Shown here piece by piece: positions 7,615 to 16,526 of a stretch of DNA of 64,000 nucleotides (within the stretch, counting starts at the first letter, position 1; each line of letters opens with the position of its first letter). This DNA comes from Mumia sp. zg.B17 (GTDB taxonomy: Bacteria > Actinomycetota > Actinomycetes > Propionibacteriales > Nocardioidaceae), in assembly GCF_019550915.1 (NCBI RefSeq), contig NZ_JAHWCI010000008.1, positions 248,001-312,000 of the forward strand, given 5' to 3'. The notes under the pieces were generated by a model. It searched no databases and was not told where the DNA came from. It saw nothing but the letters and a program-made list of their open reading frames with translations. A program made the position numbers and the translations under genes.

Positions 7615-8274
7615 TCAGAGGTCCGCGCGGGGCTCCAAGAATCCTGATTCGTAGGCGAGCACCACCGCCTGGACGCGGTCTCGCAGCCCTGTCTTGGCGA
7701 GGATCCGGGCGACGTGCGACTTCACCGTCAGCTCGCTCACCGTGAGCGCCACGGCGATCTCGGCGTTCGTCAGCCCGCGCGACATCAGCCCGAACACCTC
7801 GAGCTCACGCTCGGTCAGGTCGTCCAACGGGCTCGGCGTGCCGGTCGGGCGCGCCGTGCGCATGAACCGGCCGACGAGGCGGCGGGTGATCTCGCTGTCG
7901 AGCGACAGTGCGCCGGCATGGGCCTGACGTACGGCAGCGACGAGTTCCGCGCGCCCGGCAGTCTTGAGGAGGTAGCCGACTGCCCCGGCACCGAGGGCCG
8001 CCCCGACATGCTCGTCGAGGTCGAACGTCGTGAGCATGACGACCTTCGTCCGCGGGTTGGCGCGCGCTGTCAGTGTGACCCCCTCGATGCCTCCCGTGCC
8101 GGGCATCTCCACGTCCATCAGGACCACGTCCGCGTCGAGCTCGCGCGAGGCCCGCGCTGCCTCGTGCCCGTCGCCCACCTCGGCGACGACCTCGATGCCA
8201 GGCTCCACCGACAAGATCGCGGCGAGACCCGAGCGCACGACCTCGTGGTCGTCGGCGAGCACGACACGGATCAC
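7615..8274 (-). CDS. NarL/LuxR-family response regulator
   Basis: 219 residues. Receiver domain at about 1-120 with acidic pocket ADDHE, phosphoacceptor Asp in DVVLMDVEMPG, conserved Thr in VMLTTFD and Lys in LLKTAG. LuxR helix-turn-helix at about 150-212 (LTERELEVFGLMSRGLTNAEIA). It starts on a GTG that overlaps the kinase stop (GTGA), so the pair is co-translated. It is the cognate regulator of the upstream histidine kinase. Confidence 0.93.
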   Translation of the reverse strand: MIRVVLADDHEVVRSGLAAILSVEPGIEVVAEVGDGHEAARASRELDADVVLMDVEMPGTGGIEGVTLTARANPRTKVVMLTTFDLDEHVGAALGAGAVGYLLKTAGRAELVAAVRQAHAGALSLDSEITRRLVGRFMRTARPTGTPSPLDDLTERELEVFGLMSRGLTNAEIAVALTVSELTVKSHVARILAKTGLRDRVQAVVLAYESGFLEPRADL

Positions 8275-10157
8275 CGGCCGATCTCCTCAGGCGTCGGTCG
8301 GACGACCGCGTGCGGCGTCGCAGGCTCACCCAGGGCCTGCGCGTGTATCGGGATCCGTGCACGCACCGAGAAGCCGGTGCCGGCGGGTGCGGCCCACAGC
8401 CGCCCACCAGCCCGTTCGACGAGCTCGGCCTGCGTCAGCAGCCCGAATCCCGTTCCTGGCGGCTCGCTGCGAGGCCGGTGTCCCCCGTCGTCGACGACGG
8501 TGACGCACACCTCACCGCCGATGCGACGCACCCGCAGCGAGACGCGGGCACCAGGGGCGTGCTTGGCGGCGTTGGCGAGCGCCTCGGCGACGACGTGGCG
8601 GGCTGCGGTCGTCGCCGCACGCTCGGCGACGGGCACCTCGATCCGGGCCTCGACCTGCAGCCCGAGGGCGTCCGCGTCGGCGAGGAGGCGGTCCCAGGGA
8701 TCACCCTCGCCCGGCCCCTCGTCGTACAGCACCCGGCACAGCCGCTCGAGCTCGACGTCGGCCCGCGAGGCCGCATCCATGACCACATCCATCGACCGCT
8801 GCGCGCGGGCGGGGTCGGTCTCGGCGAGGGCCACGGCTGCTTCGGCGTGGACGGCGACGACGCCGATCATCCGGCTCACGTCGTCGTGAAGGTCACGGGC
8901 CAGGCCGCGCCCGACTGCGACGAGCATCGGCTCGGCCTGTCCCCACACCGCTTCCTCGTACGCCCGTGCCGTCGACGTCGCGTGGTCTCTGTCCTGCACC
9001 ACGTGGTGCCACACGAACGACGCGACCGCCACGAACGCGACGAGCGACCCCGTGACGAGGGGGTAGAGCGAGTCCGGATGCGTGGGCGCGAGCACGACGG
9101 TCACGCCCAGGAGCGCGCACGCCGCCCACGTCCGACGGTCCTCCGCGGCCACGGCGGACCAGGCGAGCAGCCCCAGGGTGGTCAGCGTGGCGAGGCCGAG
9201 CACGAGCTCCGTCCCGGCCACCGCGGCGACGACGAAGGGGACAGTCGCCCCCAGGCACGCACGGCCGGGCGAGACGCTCCGCCACGGCAGCGCGACGACG
9301 CAGACGAGTCCGAGCCACGCCATCAGCCCGGCGTCGGGGATGACGCGTCCGACGATGACGGTGTCCATCGCGGCGACGGCTGCCACCGCAAGCGTCAGCG
9401 CGATGTCGGCTCGCAGTCGTGCTCGCCCGTGCCGCCCACGATCGCCCGTCGGATCGGCGCCCGCGGGGGTGGCGGGTTCGGGCGACCGGAGGGAGACGAG
9501 CAGCGTACGGAGGTCCCCGATCGTGGACTGAGCGAGCCCGTGCACGCTCCGCAGGGCGGCGACGTCGACCCGTCCCCCGGTGGCAAGCACGATCTCCCTG
9601 ATCGCGGCGACGGATCCGCACAGTGTCGCCAGGACGTCGAGCTCCATCCGGCGCCGTTCTGCCGCGACCACCAGCGACACCCAGGTCTCCATGTCGCCGG
9701 CCCGCCATGCGCGCGACCGCGAGCGCGCCTCGTCGACCGTGCGGTCGGCGTGCCGCAAGGCGACGCCGAGGCCCCAGACGACGAGTTGGACCGCCATCCC
9801 GATCACGTGACCGGCGAGCGGCATCTCGCTCGCCGCGATCGCCACCAGGAAGCACCCGATGACCGGCAGGCCCTCCCGGACCGTGGTCAGGCGGCCAAGA
9901 AGGAACGTGACGGTGATCCCGGCGAGGAGGACGGCAGGGTTGTCGGGCGGGATGCCCATCACGACGACGGCGACCTCGGCCAGCAGCACGATGAGCGCGC
10001 CGGGCACGACTCGTCGCACGCCCACGTACGAGCCCACAGCGACCAGCGGGACGATCACCGCCTGCTCGAGCGGGCCACCCCAGAGCCATCCAACGGCCCA
10101 CATCGCGCAGACGACCGGCAACCACGCACGCCAGAAGGGCACGACCGCCGTACGCAT
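8271..10157 (-). CDS. Tandem-module membrane histidine kinase (HisKA_3 type)
   Basis: 628 residues. The first half has about five membrane helices (15-150), then a dimerization-like helix pair (AAERRRMELDVLATL, HGLAQSTIGDLRTLLVSLRS) with no His and no ATPase domain. The second half repeats the plan: five helices (about 255-400), then HisKA_3 with phospho-His in ARDLHDDVSRMIGVV (about 435-445), and a HATPase_c domain with N box EALANAAKHAP and G boxes VVDDGGH and GTGFGLLTQ. Usual NarL-type kinases are about 400 residues. The ATG at 10157 is backed by TACGAT seven nt upstream. It is coupled to the response regulator. Confidence 0.85.
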   Translation of the reverse strand: MRTAVVPFWRAWLPVVCAMWAVGWLWGGPLEQAVIVPLVAVGSYVGVRRVVPGALIVLLAEVAVVVMGIPPDNPAVLLAGITVTFLLGRLTTVREGLPVIGCFLVAIAASEMPLAGHVIGMAVQLVVWGLGVALRHADRTVDEARSRSRAWRAGDMETWVSLVVAAERRRMELDVLATLCGSVAAIREIVLATGGRVDVAALRSVHGLAQSTIGDLRTLLVSLRSPEPATPAGADPTGDRGRHGRARLRADIALTLAVAAVAAMDTVIVGRVIPDAGLMAWLGLVCVVALPWRSVSPGRACLGATVPFVVAAVAGTELVLGLATLTTLGLLAWSAVAAEDRRTWAACALLGVTVVLAPTHPDSLYPLVTGSLVAFVAVASFVWHHVVQDRDHATSTARAYEEAVWGQAEPMLVAVGRGLARDLHDDVSRMIGVVAVHAEAAVALAETDPARAQRSMDVVMDAASRADVELERLCRVLYDEGPGEGDPWDRLLADADALGLQVEARIEVPVAERAATTAARHVVAEALANAAKHAPGARVSLRVRRIGGEVCVTVVDDGGHRPRSEPPGTGFGLLTQAELVERAGGRLWAAPAGTGFSVRARIPIHAQALGEPATPHAVVRPTPEEIGR

Positions 10158-10164
10158 GCCTGGG

Positions 10165-10170
10165 ATCGTA
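10165..10170 (-). promoter_or_regulatory. -10 TACGAT of the kinase-regulator operon
   Basis: TACGAT lies seven nt before the ATG at 10157, with no ribosome binding site, as expected for a leaderless transcript. Confidence 0.5.
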
Positions 10171-10262
10171 GGAGAGTCCGAGGGCCACGACAGCGGAACG
10201 TGCAAACGTCTTCTCGGGGGTTTCGACTGGCTTCGAGCGTTCCGTCCCGCGAGGCTAGGCGC

Positions 10263-11486
10263 ATGCCGGTCCACGTCCTCTCCGCACGGCCCCGAAGCGG
10301 ACTCGTCTCGCTACCGTGGCGCGAACCGCTGATCGACTGGCCGGAAGACCTCGATGTGTCCCTGCCGCGCGGCATCCACCGCCACGTCGTGCGCTTCGTC
10401 CGTGTCGACGGCGCCGTGCTCGTCGTGAAGGAGACGACCGAGCACTACGCGCGCCGCGAGTACGGGCTGCTCCGTCACCTCGTACGCCTCGACCTCCCGA
10501 CGGTGGAGCCGGTCGCGGTGGTGACCGGACGCACGGCCAGGGACGGTTCGCCGCTGGGGGCGGCGCTGGTGACGGCGCACCTCCCGCACTCCCTCCCGTA
10601 CCGCTCGCTGTTCGAGCACCCGTTGTCCGAGAACACGCTCGACGCCGTCATCGACGCGCTGGTCGTCCTGCTCGTACGTCTGCACGTGGACGGGTTCTTC
10701 TGGGGGGACTGCTCGTTGTCCAACACGCTGTTCCGCCGCAGCGCCGGCGAGTTCGCGGCGTACCTCGTCGACGCCGAGACCGGCGCGTTGCACGACACCC
10801 TGTCCGACGGGCAGCGCGGCGAGGACCTCGACCTGGTCCGTACGAACACCTTCGGAGAGCTGCTCGACCTCCAGGCCGGCGGGCTGCTCGACCCCAGCGT
10901 CGACCCGCACGCACTGGTCGACCACATCGTCGAACGGTACGGGGAGCTCTGGGAGGCGCTGACCGGCGTGGAGGAGTTCGGCCTCGACGACATGTGGCGC
11001 ATCGAGCAGCGCATCGAGCAGCTCAACCAGCTCGGATTCGACGTCGACGAGCTCGACATCGTCACCGACTGGGACGGTGACAGCGTCCGCATCCAACCCA
11101 AGGTCGTCGAGCCCGACCACCACGCCCGACGACTGCAGGGCTTGACCGGTCTCGACCTCGAGGAGGCGCAGGCCCGGCGCCTGCTCAACGACCTCGACGC
11201 CTTCACCGGTGCGCACCAGCTTCAGCAGGAGGACGCGATGGTCGTCGCGCACCGCTGGCTCACCGAGGTGTGGGAGCCGCTCACGCGGATGATCCCCGAC
11301 GAGTACCGCGACGTCGTCGAGCCGGCGGAGTTCTTCCACGACGTGCTGGTCCACCGGTGGCACCTCTCGCAGCAGGCGGGGAACGAGGTCGAGATCTTCG
11401 AGGCCGCGGAGGACTACGTAGGCACCCAGCTCGCGGGCCAGGCAGCCACCATCCGCGCCGCGTCGGGAGGCGCCACCTCCCCGTGA
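10263..11486 (+). CDS. DUF4032 protein with lipopolysaccharide-kinase-like domain
   Basis: 407 residues. Residues 40-190 resemble a protein-kinase-like (Kdo/Rio-type) fold: VLVVKETTEHYARREYGLL carries the Lys and Glu of the N-lobe, FFWGDCSLSNTLFRR is a catalytic-loop analogue (GDxxxxN), and YLVDAETG a DFG-like metal site. The C-terminal half is the helical DUF4032 region (EEFGLDDMWRIEQRIEQL). The family is widespread in actinobacteria and of unknown role. The likely ATP-dependent phosphotransfer is inferred from these motifs. The start at 10263 follows GAGGCT six nt upstream. Expressed divergently from the kinase. Confidence 0.75.
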   Translation: MPVHVLSARPRSGLVSLPWREPLIDWPEDLDVSLPRGIHRHVVRFVRVDGAVLVVKETTEHYARREYGLLRHLVRLDLPTVEPVAVVTGRTARDGSPLGAALVTAHLPHSLPYRSLFEHPLSENTLDAVIDALVVLLVRLHVDGFFWGDCSLSNTLFRRSAGEFAAYLVDAETGALHDTLSDGQRGEDLDLVRTNTFGELLDLQAGGLLDPSVDPHALVDHIVERYGELWEALTGVEEFGLDDMWRIEQRIEQLNQLGFDVDELDIVTDWDGDSVRIQPKVVEPDHHARRLQGLTGLDLEEAQARRLLNDLDAFTGAHQLQQEDAMVVAHRWLTEVWEPLTRMIPDEYRDVVEPAEFFHDVLVHRWHLSQQAGNEVEIFEAAEDYVGTQLAGQAATIRAASGGATSP

Positions 11487-11566
11487 CGTCGCGCGGGGAC
11501 GCCGACGCATACGTCGCCCGACGGCGGGTACCTGTGCGGCCGTCCCCCCGTCATGAAGGAGCAGCG

Positions 11567-11854
11567 ATGACACGTCCCGACAGCCCTGACCGAGAGAGCC
11601 ACCGCCCCACGGTCGACGACGTCGACCCGTCGGTCCTCGCGGTGAACTCCACCCCCGACACCGTCCGTACGCACGGCAACATGGACGAGACCGAGGTCGT
11701 CCAGCGCGGTGACGGAGCGGTCGGCCCTGTCGACGAGCTCGCCGACGTCCCCGAGGACGCCGAGCCGACCGACGTCACCCCTGCGGGTGAGGTCGACCCG
11801 GAGAACCTCTCCGGAGACGTCGACCCCGACACGGGCGATCAGCCCACCGCCTGA
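11567..11854 (+). CDS. Small acidic, low-complexity hypothetical protein
   Basis: 95 residues, strongly acidic and rich in Asp, Pro, Thr and Val, with no membrane segment or recognised domain (PTVDDVDPSVLAV, GEVDPENLSGDVDPDTG). AAGGAGC lies six nt before the ATG, a good Shine-Dalgarno. The predicted protein is probably disordered. Its last 16 nt overlap the convergent flavoprotein gene. Confidence 0.6.
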   Translation: MTRPDSPDRESHRPTVDDVDPSVLAVNSTPDTVRTHGNMDETEVVQRGDGAVGPVDELADVPEDAEPTDVTPAGEVDPENLSGDVDPDTGDQPTA

Positions 11855-13491
11855 GCGGCAGCACGGCCGGCCGTACGCCCGGAGAAGAGGCACCCTCCGA
11901 GGAAGGTGCCCTCGAGCGCGCGGTAGCCGTGCACGCCACCTCCGCCGAACCCGGCGACCTCGCCGGCGGCGTACAGGCCCTCCAACACGGAGCCGTCCTC
12001 ACGCAGGACGCGCGCCTCGAGGTCGGTCTCCAGACCGCCCAGCGTCTTGCGCGTGATGACCCGCAGCCGGACCGCGATCAGCGGTCCGGCTGCGGGGTCG
12101 AGGATGCGGTGCGGCGCCGCCGTACGGATCAGCCTGTCGCCGCGGTACGCCCGAGCTCCGCGCAGCGCGACGACCTGCATGTCCTTGCCGAACGGGTTGT
12201 CGATCTCGCGGTCGCGCGCCTCGATCTGCCGCCGCATCGCCGCCGGCTCGAGCAACGGCTCGGGCGTCAACTTGTTCATCCCGTCGACGAGGTCCTCGAG
12301 CGTGTCGGCGACGACGAAGTCCTCGCCCCGCTGCTTGAACGCCTCCACCGGCGCAGGAGCGCCGGGCCGCACCCGTGACAGCACCGCACGGACGTCGCGT
12401 CCGGTGAGGTCGGGGTTCTGCTCCGACCCCGACAGCGCGAACTCCTTCTCGATGATCTTCTGCGTCAGCACGAACCAGCTGTGGTCGTAGCCGGTGGTCC
12501 GCAGGTGCTCCAGCGTGCCCAGGGTGTCGAACCCCGGATAGAGAGGCACAGGGAGGCGGTTGCCGCGCGCGTCGAACCACAGCGACGACGGGCCGGGCAG
12601 GATGCGGATGCCGTGACCGGGCCAGATCGGGTCCCAGTTCTTGATGCCCTCGACGTAGTGCCAGCCGCGGTCGGGGTTGATCATGTGCGCGCCGGACTCG
12701 ATCGCGATCTGCTGCATGCGCCCGTCGACGTAGGCGGGGACACCGGTGAGCATGTCCTCCGGCGGGTTGCCCAGCCGTTCGGTCGGCCACGTCCTGCGGA
12801 CCAGCTCGTGGTTGCCGCCGATCCCGCCGGAGGTCACCACCACGGCCTGGGCGGACAGTGCGAAGTCACCGTCCACGGTGCGGTTGCTGGCCACGCCACG
12901 AGGGGCTCCGTCGGGAGCGAGGACGGCACCGGTGATCCCGGTGACGGCACCGTCGGTGATGGTCAGACCGTCGACGCGGTGACGGAACCGGAAGGTGACG
13001 AGACCCTTGGCCACTCCGTCCCGAACCCGTCGCTCGAACGGCTCCACCACTCCAGGACCGGTGCCCCAGGTGATGTGGAAGCGCGGCACCGAGTTGCCGG
13101 GGCCCACCGCGCCATAGCCACCTCGCTCCGCCCAGCCGACGACGGGGAAGATCTTGAGGCCCTGCGCGCGAAGCCACGCCCGCTTCTCGCCCGCGGCGAA
13201 GTCGACGTACGCCTCCGCCCACCGTCGCGGCCAGGTGTCCTCGGGCCGGTCGAAGCCGGCGTTGCCCATCCAGTCCTGGAGCGCCAGCTCGTGAGAGTCC
13301 TTGATGCCCATGCGGCGCTGCTCAGGGGTGTCGACGAAGAAGAGTCCGCCAAACGACCAGAACGCCTGGCCGCCGAGGTTGGCCTCGGACTCTTGGTCGA
13401 CGAGGATCACCCGCTTCCCCGCGTCGACCAGCTCCGCGGTGGCGGCGAGCCCGGCCAGACCCGCCCCGACGACGATCACATCAGCATCCAT
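11839..13491 (-). CDS. FAD-binding dehydrogenase (fumarate reductase/KstD-like flavoprotein family)
   Basis: 550 residues. The N-terminal FAD dinucleotide fold is DVIVVGAGLAGLAATAELVDAGKRV with a following Glu/Asp (VDQESEANLGGQA). The C-terminus GLYAAGEVAGFGGGGVHGYRALEG is the second FAD-contacting motif of the FAD_binding_2 family. The family includes 3-ketosteroid dehydrogenases and fumarate reductase subunits, but this COG3573-like branch has no established substrate. The ATG at 13491 is preferred over 13500 because TACGAT (13499-13504) is seven nt upstream. Confidence 0.82.
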   Translation of the reverse strand: MDADVIVVGAGLAGLAATAELVDAGKRVILVDQESEANLGGQAFWSFGGLFFVDTPEQRRMGIKDSHELALQDWMGNAGFDRPEDTWPRRWAEAYVDFAAGEKRAWLRAQGLKIFPVVGWAERGGYGAVGPGNSVPRFHITWGTGPGVVEPFERRVRDGVAKGLVTFRFRHRVDGLTITDGAVTGITGAVLAPDGAPRGVASNRTVDGDFALSAQAVVVTSGGIGGNHELVRRTWPTERLGNPPEDMLTGVPAYVDGRMQQIAIESGAHMINPDRGWHYVEGIKNWDPIWPGHGIRILPGPSSLWFDARGNRLPVPLYPGFDTLGTLEHLRTTGYDHSWFVLTQKIIEKEFALSGSEQNPDLTGRDVRAVLSRVRPGAPAPVEAFKQRGEDFVVADTLEDLVDGMNKLTPEPLLEPAAMRRQIEARDREIDNPFGKDMQVVALRGARAYRGDRLIRTAAPHRILDPAAGPLIAVRLRVITRKTLGGLETDLEARVLREDGSVLEGLYAAGEVAGFGGGGVHGYRALEGTFLGGCLFSGRTAGRAAAQAVG

Positions 13492-13498
13492 GCTGCTC

Positions 13499-13504
13499 AT
13501 CGTA
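13499..13504 (-). promoter_or_regulatory. -10 TACGAT of the flavoprotein gene
   Basis: Placed seven nt before the ATG at 13491, and overlapping the alternative ATG at 13500, which argues for the internal start. Confidence 0.45.
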
Positions 13505-13565
13505 CGGTCGAGATATGGGTCGGCGGGACGTCGCTGACGATCACGCGACCGCCGCTAGCGACCGC

Positions 13566-13982
13566 TCAGGCGCGACCGTCGGTGGCGACCAGCTTGGGTC
13601 GCCGGTCCTGGTCGGGATCGAGCACGGCCGCCATCCGGTGGTAGGTCGCTCCTTCGCGGTGCCGCGACTGACGGTCCAGGGTCAGACCGAGCGCCACGTG
13701 CGCCCATCCGCTCGCGGGCTCGAGCTCGATGAGGCGACGGAACGCGTCCTCGGCCGGCCGGAGCAGCGCCGCGGCGAAGTAGGCACGCCCCAACAGCTCC
13801 CAGGCGGCCGCGCTGTCGGGGGCTTCGTCGACGACACCGGTCAGCATCTTGATCGCTTCGCGCGGATGGCGGTTGGCCACCATCTCCTCCGCGTGGCGGA
13901 AGCGGTCGTACAGCGGCATCTCGGCGATCATCGCATCGTTGAAGATCGGCTTGATGGTCAGGGGACGGAAGTCCTCGGTCAT
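13566..13982 (-). CDS. Tetratricopeptide-repeat protein
   Basis: 138 residues, soluble. Two to three TPR-like helix pairs are visible (AAAWELLGRAYFAAALLRPAE, then GWAHVALGLTLDRQSRHREG). The N-terminus (FRPLTIKPIFNDAMIAEMPLYDRFRHAEE) is distinctive of a small conserved actinobacterial TPR protein. GAGGAGGT lies about seven nt upstream of the ATG. Presumed protein-protein interaction role; the partner is unknown. Confidence 0.7.
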   Translation of the reverse strand: MTEDFRPLTIKPIFNDAMIAEMPLYDRFRHAEEMVANRHPREAIKMLTGVVDEAPDSAAAWELLGRAYFAAALLRPAEDAFRRLIELEPASGWAHVALGLTLDRQSRHREGATYHRMAAVLDPDQDRRPKLVATDGRA

Positions 13983-14073
13983 GCTGGCGCACCTCCTCGA
14001 GGCGTCGGTGTCACCCCTCCCAACGGCGCGACACGCGGCGTCATTCCCGAGGCTACGCCGAGCTCCTGGTCCC

Positions 14074-14865
14074 TCAGGTGATGTCGCGCCGGAGCGTCGT
14101 CCATCGACCGATCGCGGCGAGCACGACGCCGTACGCGAGGAACACCAGAGCGCCCGCCCAGCGGTCGAGCAGCTCCGACATGCCCAACGACGCGTAGGTG
14201 CTCGCTCCCACCAAGGCCTCCGACGCCGCGCCCGGGAGGAACTTCGCCACACCCTCGAGCGCGTCGACAGCACTGAACCCGACGCGGAGGATCGGCTCTA
14301 CGAACTGGGTGAACGCGAGCACGACCACGATGGCCGCGACCTGGTTGGTGATGAGGCTCCCGACCCCGACGCCGACGAACGCCCAGATCGCCAGCGCCAC
14401 GACCGACAGGGCGATCGGAGCGAGGACGTCTCCCTCCGTCAGGAACGCGCCGTCACCGCGCAGGGAGAGGATCGGCGCGCCGCCCGCCACGCTGGCCGCC
14501 GTGCCGACCACACCGAACGCGAGTCCGATGACGGCGGCCGACACGAGCTTGGCGCCGAGGAAGACACCGCGGCGAGGATCGCCGAGCAGCGATGGCGTGA
14601 TCGTCTGGTAGCGGAACTCCGACGTCATCGACATGGCCCCGGCGAGCAGGGGGAAGACGTATCCGAGCCCGTTGCCGAGCGTATAGACGGTCAGCGCCGC
14701 GTCCACACCCCCGACAGGCGCCGTCCCTCCTGTCGGCGCGAGCGTGAGCGAGAACGCCATCACCACCGCGAGGAAGGCCATGTAGGCGGCCATGATCACG
14801 AGCAGCACCCACCAGAGGCGGGTGGTCGTCCACTTCCGGAGCTCGGAGGTGAGCGCGGCCCTCAT
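14074..14865 (-). CDS. ABC transporter permease (ABC-2 type)
   Basis: 263 residues with six hydrophobic helices and the N-terminal cytoplasmic segment MRAALTSELRKWTTTRLWW typical of ABC-2 permeases. The GAMSMTSEFRYQTITPSLL loop is a family hallmark. Its ATG overlaps the stop of the ATPase gene (ATGA). Together they form a two-gene exporter of unknown substrate. Confidence 0.85.
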   Translation of the reverse strand: MRAALTSELRKWTTTRLWWVLLVIMAAYMAFLAVVMAFSLTLAPTGGTAPVGGVDAALTVYTLGNGLGYVFPLLAGAMSMTSEFRYQTITPSLLGDPRRGVFLGAKLVSAAVIGLAFGVVGTAASVAGGAPILSLRGDGAFLTEGDVLAPIALSVVALAIWAFVGVGVGSLITNQVAAIVVVLAFTQFVEPILRVGFSAVDALEGVAKFLPGAASEALVGASTYASLGMSELLDRWAGALVFLAYGVVLAAIGRWTTLRRDIT

Positions 14866-15800
14866 GCGGCCACCTCCGCAGCCGCGGGAGCGCCGGCCGA
14901 GGTGGGCGTGCCGTCCTGGCCGGTGAGCGACAGGAACACGTCCTCCAGCTCGACCTCGCGCTGTGTCAGCGTGTGCAGCTCGACGCTGGCGCCGAACGCG
15001 GCCGCACCGACCTCCGCCGCGCTCACCTGGGAGACGTCGAAGCCGCGAACGCCTTCGCGTGACGCCGGGGCGTACGACCACCCTCGGTCGTCGAGGACCG
15101 CACGCAGCGCCTCGGCATCAGGGGAGACGACCTCGACGTGCCGCACCGCCATCGCCGCCAGCTCGGCCAGCGGGGAGGCGTGCACGAGCCTGCCCTGCGC
15201 GATGATCACCACGTCGTCGACGGTCTGCTGGACCTCCGACAGCACGTGGCTCGAGACGAGAACCGTACGGCCCTCTCCGGCGAAGAACCGCAACAGCTCG
15301 CGGAGCCACCGGATGCCGCCGGGGTCGAGGCCGTTGGCCGGCTCGTCGAGGATGAGAACGGGCGGGTCACCCAGCAGCGTGGTCGCGAGCGCGAGCCGCT
15401 GGCGCATGCCGAGGGAGAACCCGCCGACGCGGCGGTCGGCCGCGTCCGCGAGGCCGACCATGGCGAGCAGCTCGCGGCACCGGGCGTCGGACACACCCAT
15501 CGACGGTGCGAACACCCGCAGGTGGTCGAGCGCCGTCCGGCCCGGATGGAAGCTCGCGGCCTCCAGCGCGGCCCCGACAACCCGGCCGGGACGCTCGAGG
15601 TCGGCGTAGCGCCGACCGTCGATCGTCGCGCTTCCGGACGTGGGCGCCACGAGGCCGAGGAGCATCCGCAGCGTGGTGGTCTTGCCGGCTCCGTTGGGTC
15701 CGAGGAACCCGGTGACCGCGCCTGGCCGGACCTCGAAGGTGAGGTCGTCCACGGCGCGAACGGTGCCGAAGGTCTTGGTGAGACGGTCGACGGAGATCAT
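14862..15800 (-). CDS. ABC transporter ATP-binding protein
   Basis: 312 residues. Walker A GPNGAGKTT, signature FSLGMRQRL, Walker B VLILDEPANGLDP and the H-loop SSHVLSE are intact. The C-terminal extension (about 215-312) is typical of drug- or bacteriocin-exporter ATPases. TACCGT lies eight nt before the ATG. Two palindromes just beyond it (15816-15841) could hold a regulator. First gene of the two-gene exporter operon. Confidence 0.92.
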   Translation of the reverse strand: MISVDRLTKTFGTVRAVDDLTFEVRPGAVTGFLGPNGAGKTTTLRMLLGLVAPTSGSATIDGRRYADLERPGRVVGAALEAASFHPGRTALDHLRVFAPSMGVSDARCRELLAMVGLADAADRRVGGFSLGMRQRLALATTLLGDPPVLILDEPANGLDPGGIRWLRELLRFFAGEGRTVLVSSHVLSEVQQTVDDVVIIAQGRLVHASPLAELAAMAVRHVEVVSPDAEALRAVLDDRGWSYAPASREGVRGFDVSQVSAAEVGAAAFGASVELHTLTQREVELEDVFLSLTGQDGTPTSAGAPAAAEVAA

Positions 15801-15808
15801 CGCCGACC

Positions 15809-15858
15809 ACGGTATCCGACGTCGGTGGTCGGCCGACCACCCCCTCGGGGTCTAGGCT
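15809..15858. promoter_or_regulatory. Divergent promoter region with two palindromes
   Basis: Minus-strand -10 TACCGT is at 15809-15814 (eight nt before the ATPase ATG), and plus-strand -10 TAGGCT at 15853-15858 (eight nt before the ATG at 15867). Between them lie the palindromes CCGACGTCGG (15816-15825) and GGTGGTCGGCCGACCACC (15824-15841, perfect), overlapping where both -35 regions should be. They are candidate operators. Confidence 0.5.
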
Positions 15859-15866
15859 CGCCGGTC

Positions 15867-16439
15867 ATGAGCCAACCGGTCGATCGCCCCCAAGCGAGCC
15901 CTACGAAGCCGATCCCCACCTCCGACTCACGTTCCTACGACGCCGACCCCTACGGCCCGTCCTCCTCCGGATCCTCGTCCACCGACGGGGACGACACCCC
16001 CCGCCGCGGCGGTGCAGCCCGCCACGTCGTGAGCCTCCTGGCGGGACTCGTCCTGCCCCCGGTCGCGATCGTGGGCTTCGACTGGGCGTTCGGCCGCTAC
16101 TGGTTCGATGCGACCAACTTCCGCTCCTTCAGCGACGGGGAGACGTGGCCGTTCGCGGTCGCGGCCGTCTCCGGCCTCCTCCTGCTCCTGACCGCCGCGG
16201 CGGGACGGCTGTCACCGGTCGGACCGATGATCGCCGCTGTCCTGTACGGCGCCGTCCCCGCCGCTGTGATCGTCCTGGCGCGCGAGGAGATCTTCCGTGC
16301 CGCCGCTGAGATCCGTGACTGGGACTGGCTCTATTCGCAGCCGCTGGTCAACCTGCCGCTCTACGGCTTCGTGCTCTTCCCCACGATCGCCGCACTGCTC
16401 CTGGGCACCGCGATCGCCTCTGCCGGTCGCCGGCGCTGA
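15867..16439 (+). CDS. Hypothetical membrane protein
   Basis: 190 residues. The first 50 are polar and Ser/Pro/Asp-rich (PTSDSRSYDADPYGPSSSG), followed by four hydrophobic helices (VVSLLAGLVLPPVAIVGF, FAVAAVSGLLLLLTAAAG, MIAAVLYGAVPAAVIVLA, LYGFVLFPTIAALLLGTAIA). No family recognised. The ATG at 15867 follows TAGGCT with eight nt spacing. Confidence 0.6.
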   Translation: MSQPVDRPQASPTKPIPTSDSRSYDADPYGPSSSGSSSTDGDDTPRRGGAARHVVSLLAGLVLPPVAIVGFDWAFGRYWFDATNFRSFSDGETWPFAVAAVSGLLLLLTAAAGRLSPVGPMIAAVLYGAVPAAVIVLAREEIFRAAAEIRDWDWLYSQPLVNLPLYGFVLFPTIAALLLGTAIASAGRRR

Positions 16440-16470
16440 CCGCCCGCACCACCCCGTACGCCCGACGCAC

Positions 16471-16505
16471 GCGAGGCCCCGACCACCAGGTGGTCGGGGC
16501 CTCGC
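16471..16505. terminator. Bidirectional terminator hairpin
   Basis: 17-bp perfect arms from GCGAGGCCCCGACC to GGTCGGGGCCTCGC around a single central A, between convergent genes ending at 16439 and 16527. Confidence 0.85.
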
Positions 16506-16526
16506 GTCGTGACGGCGGGTGTCGGG

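Noticed and set aside
8310-10262. Very long plus-strand open frame antisense to the histidine kinase, joined to the DUF4032 gene
   Set aside because: Arg/Gly/Asp/His-rich shadow of GC-rich coding on the other strand. The kinase motifs on the minus strand are clear, and DUF4032 begins at 10263.
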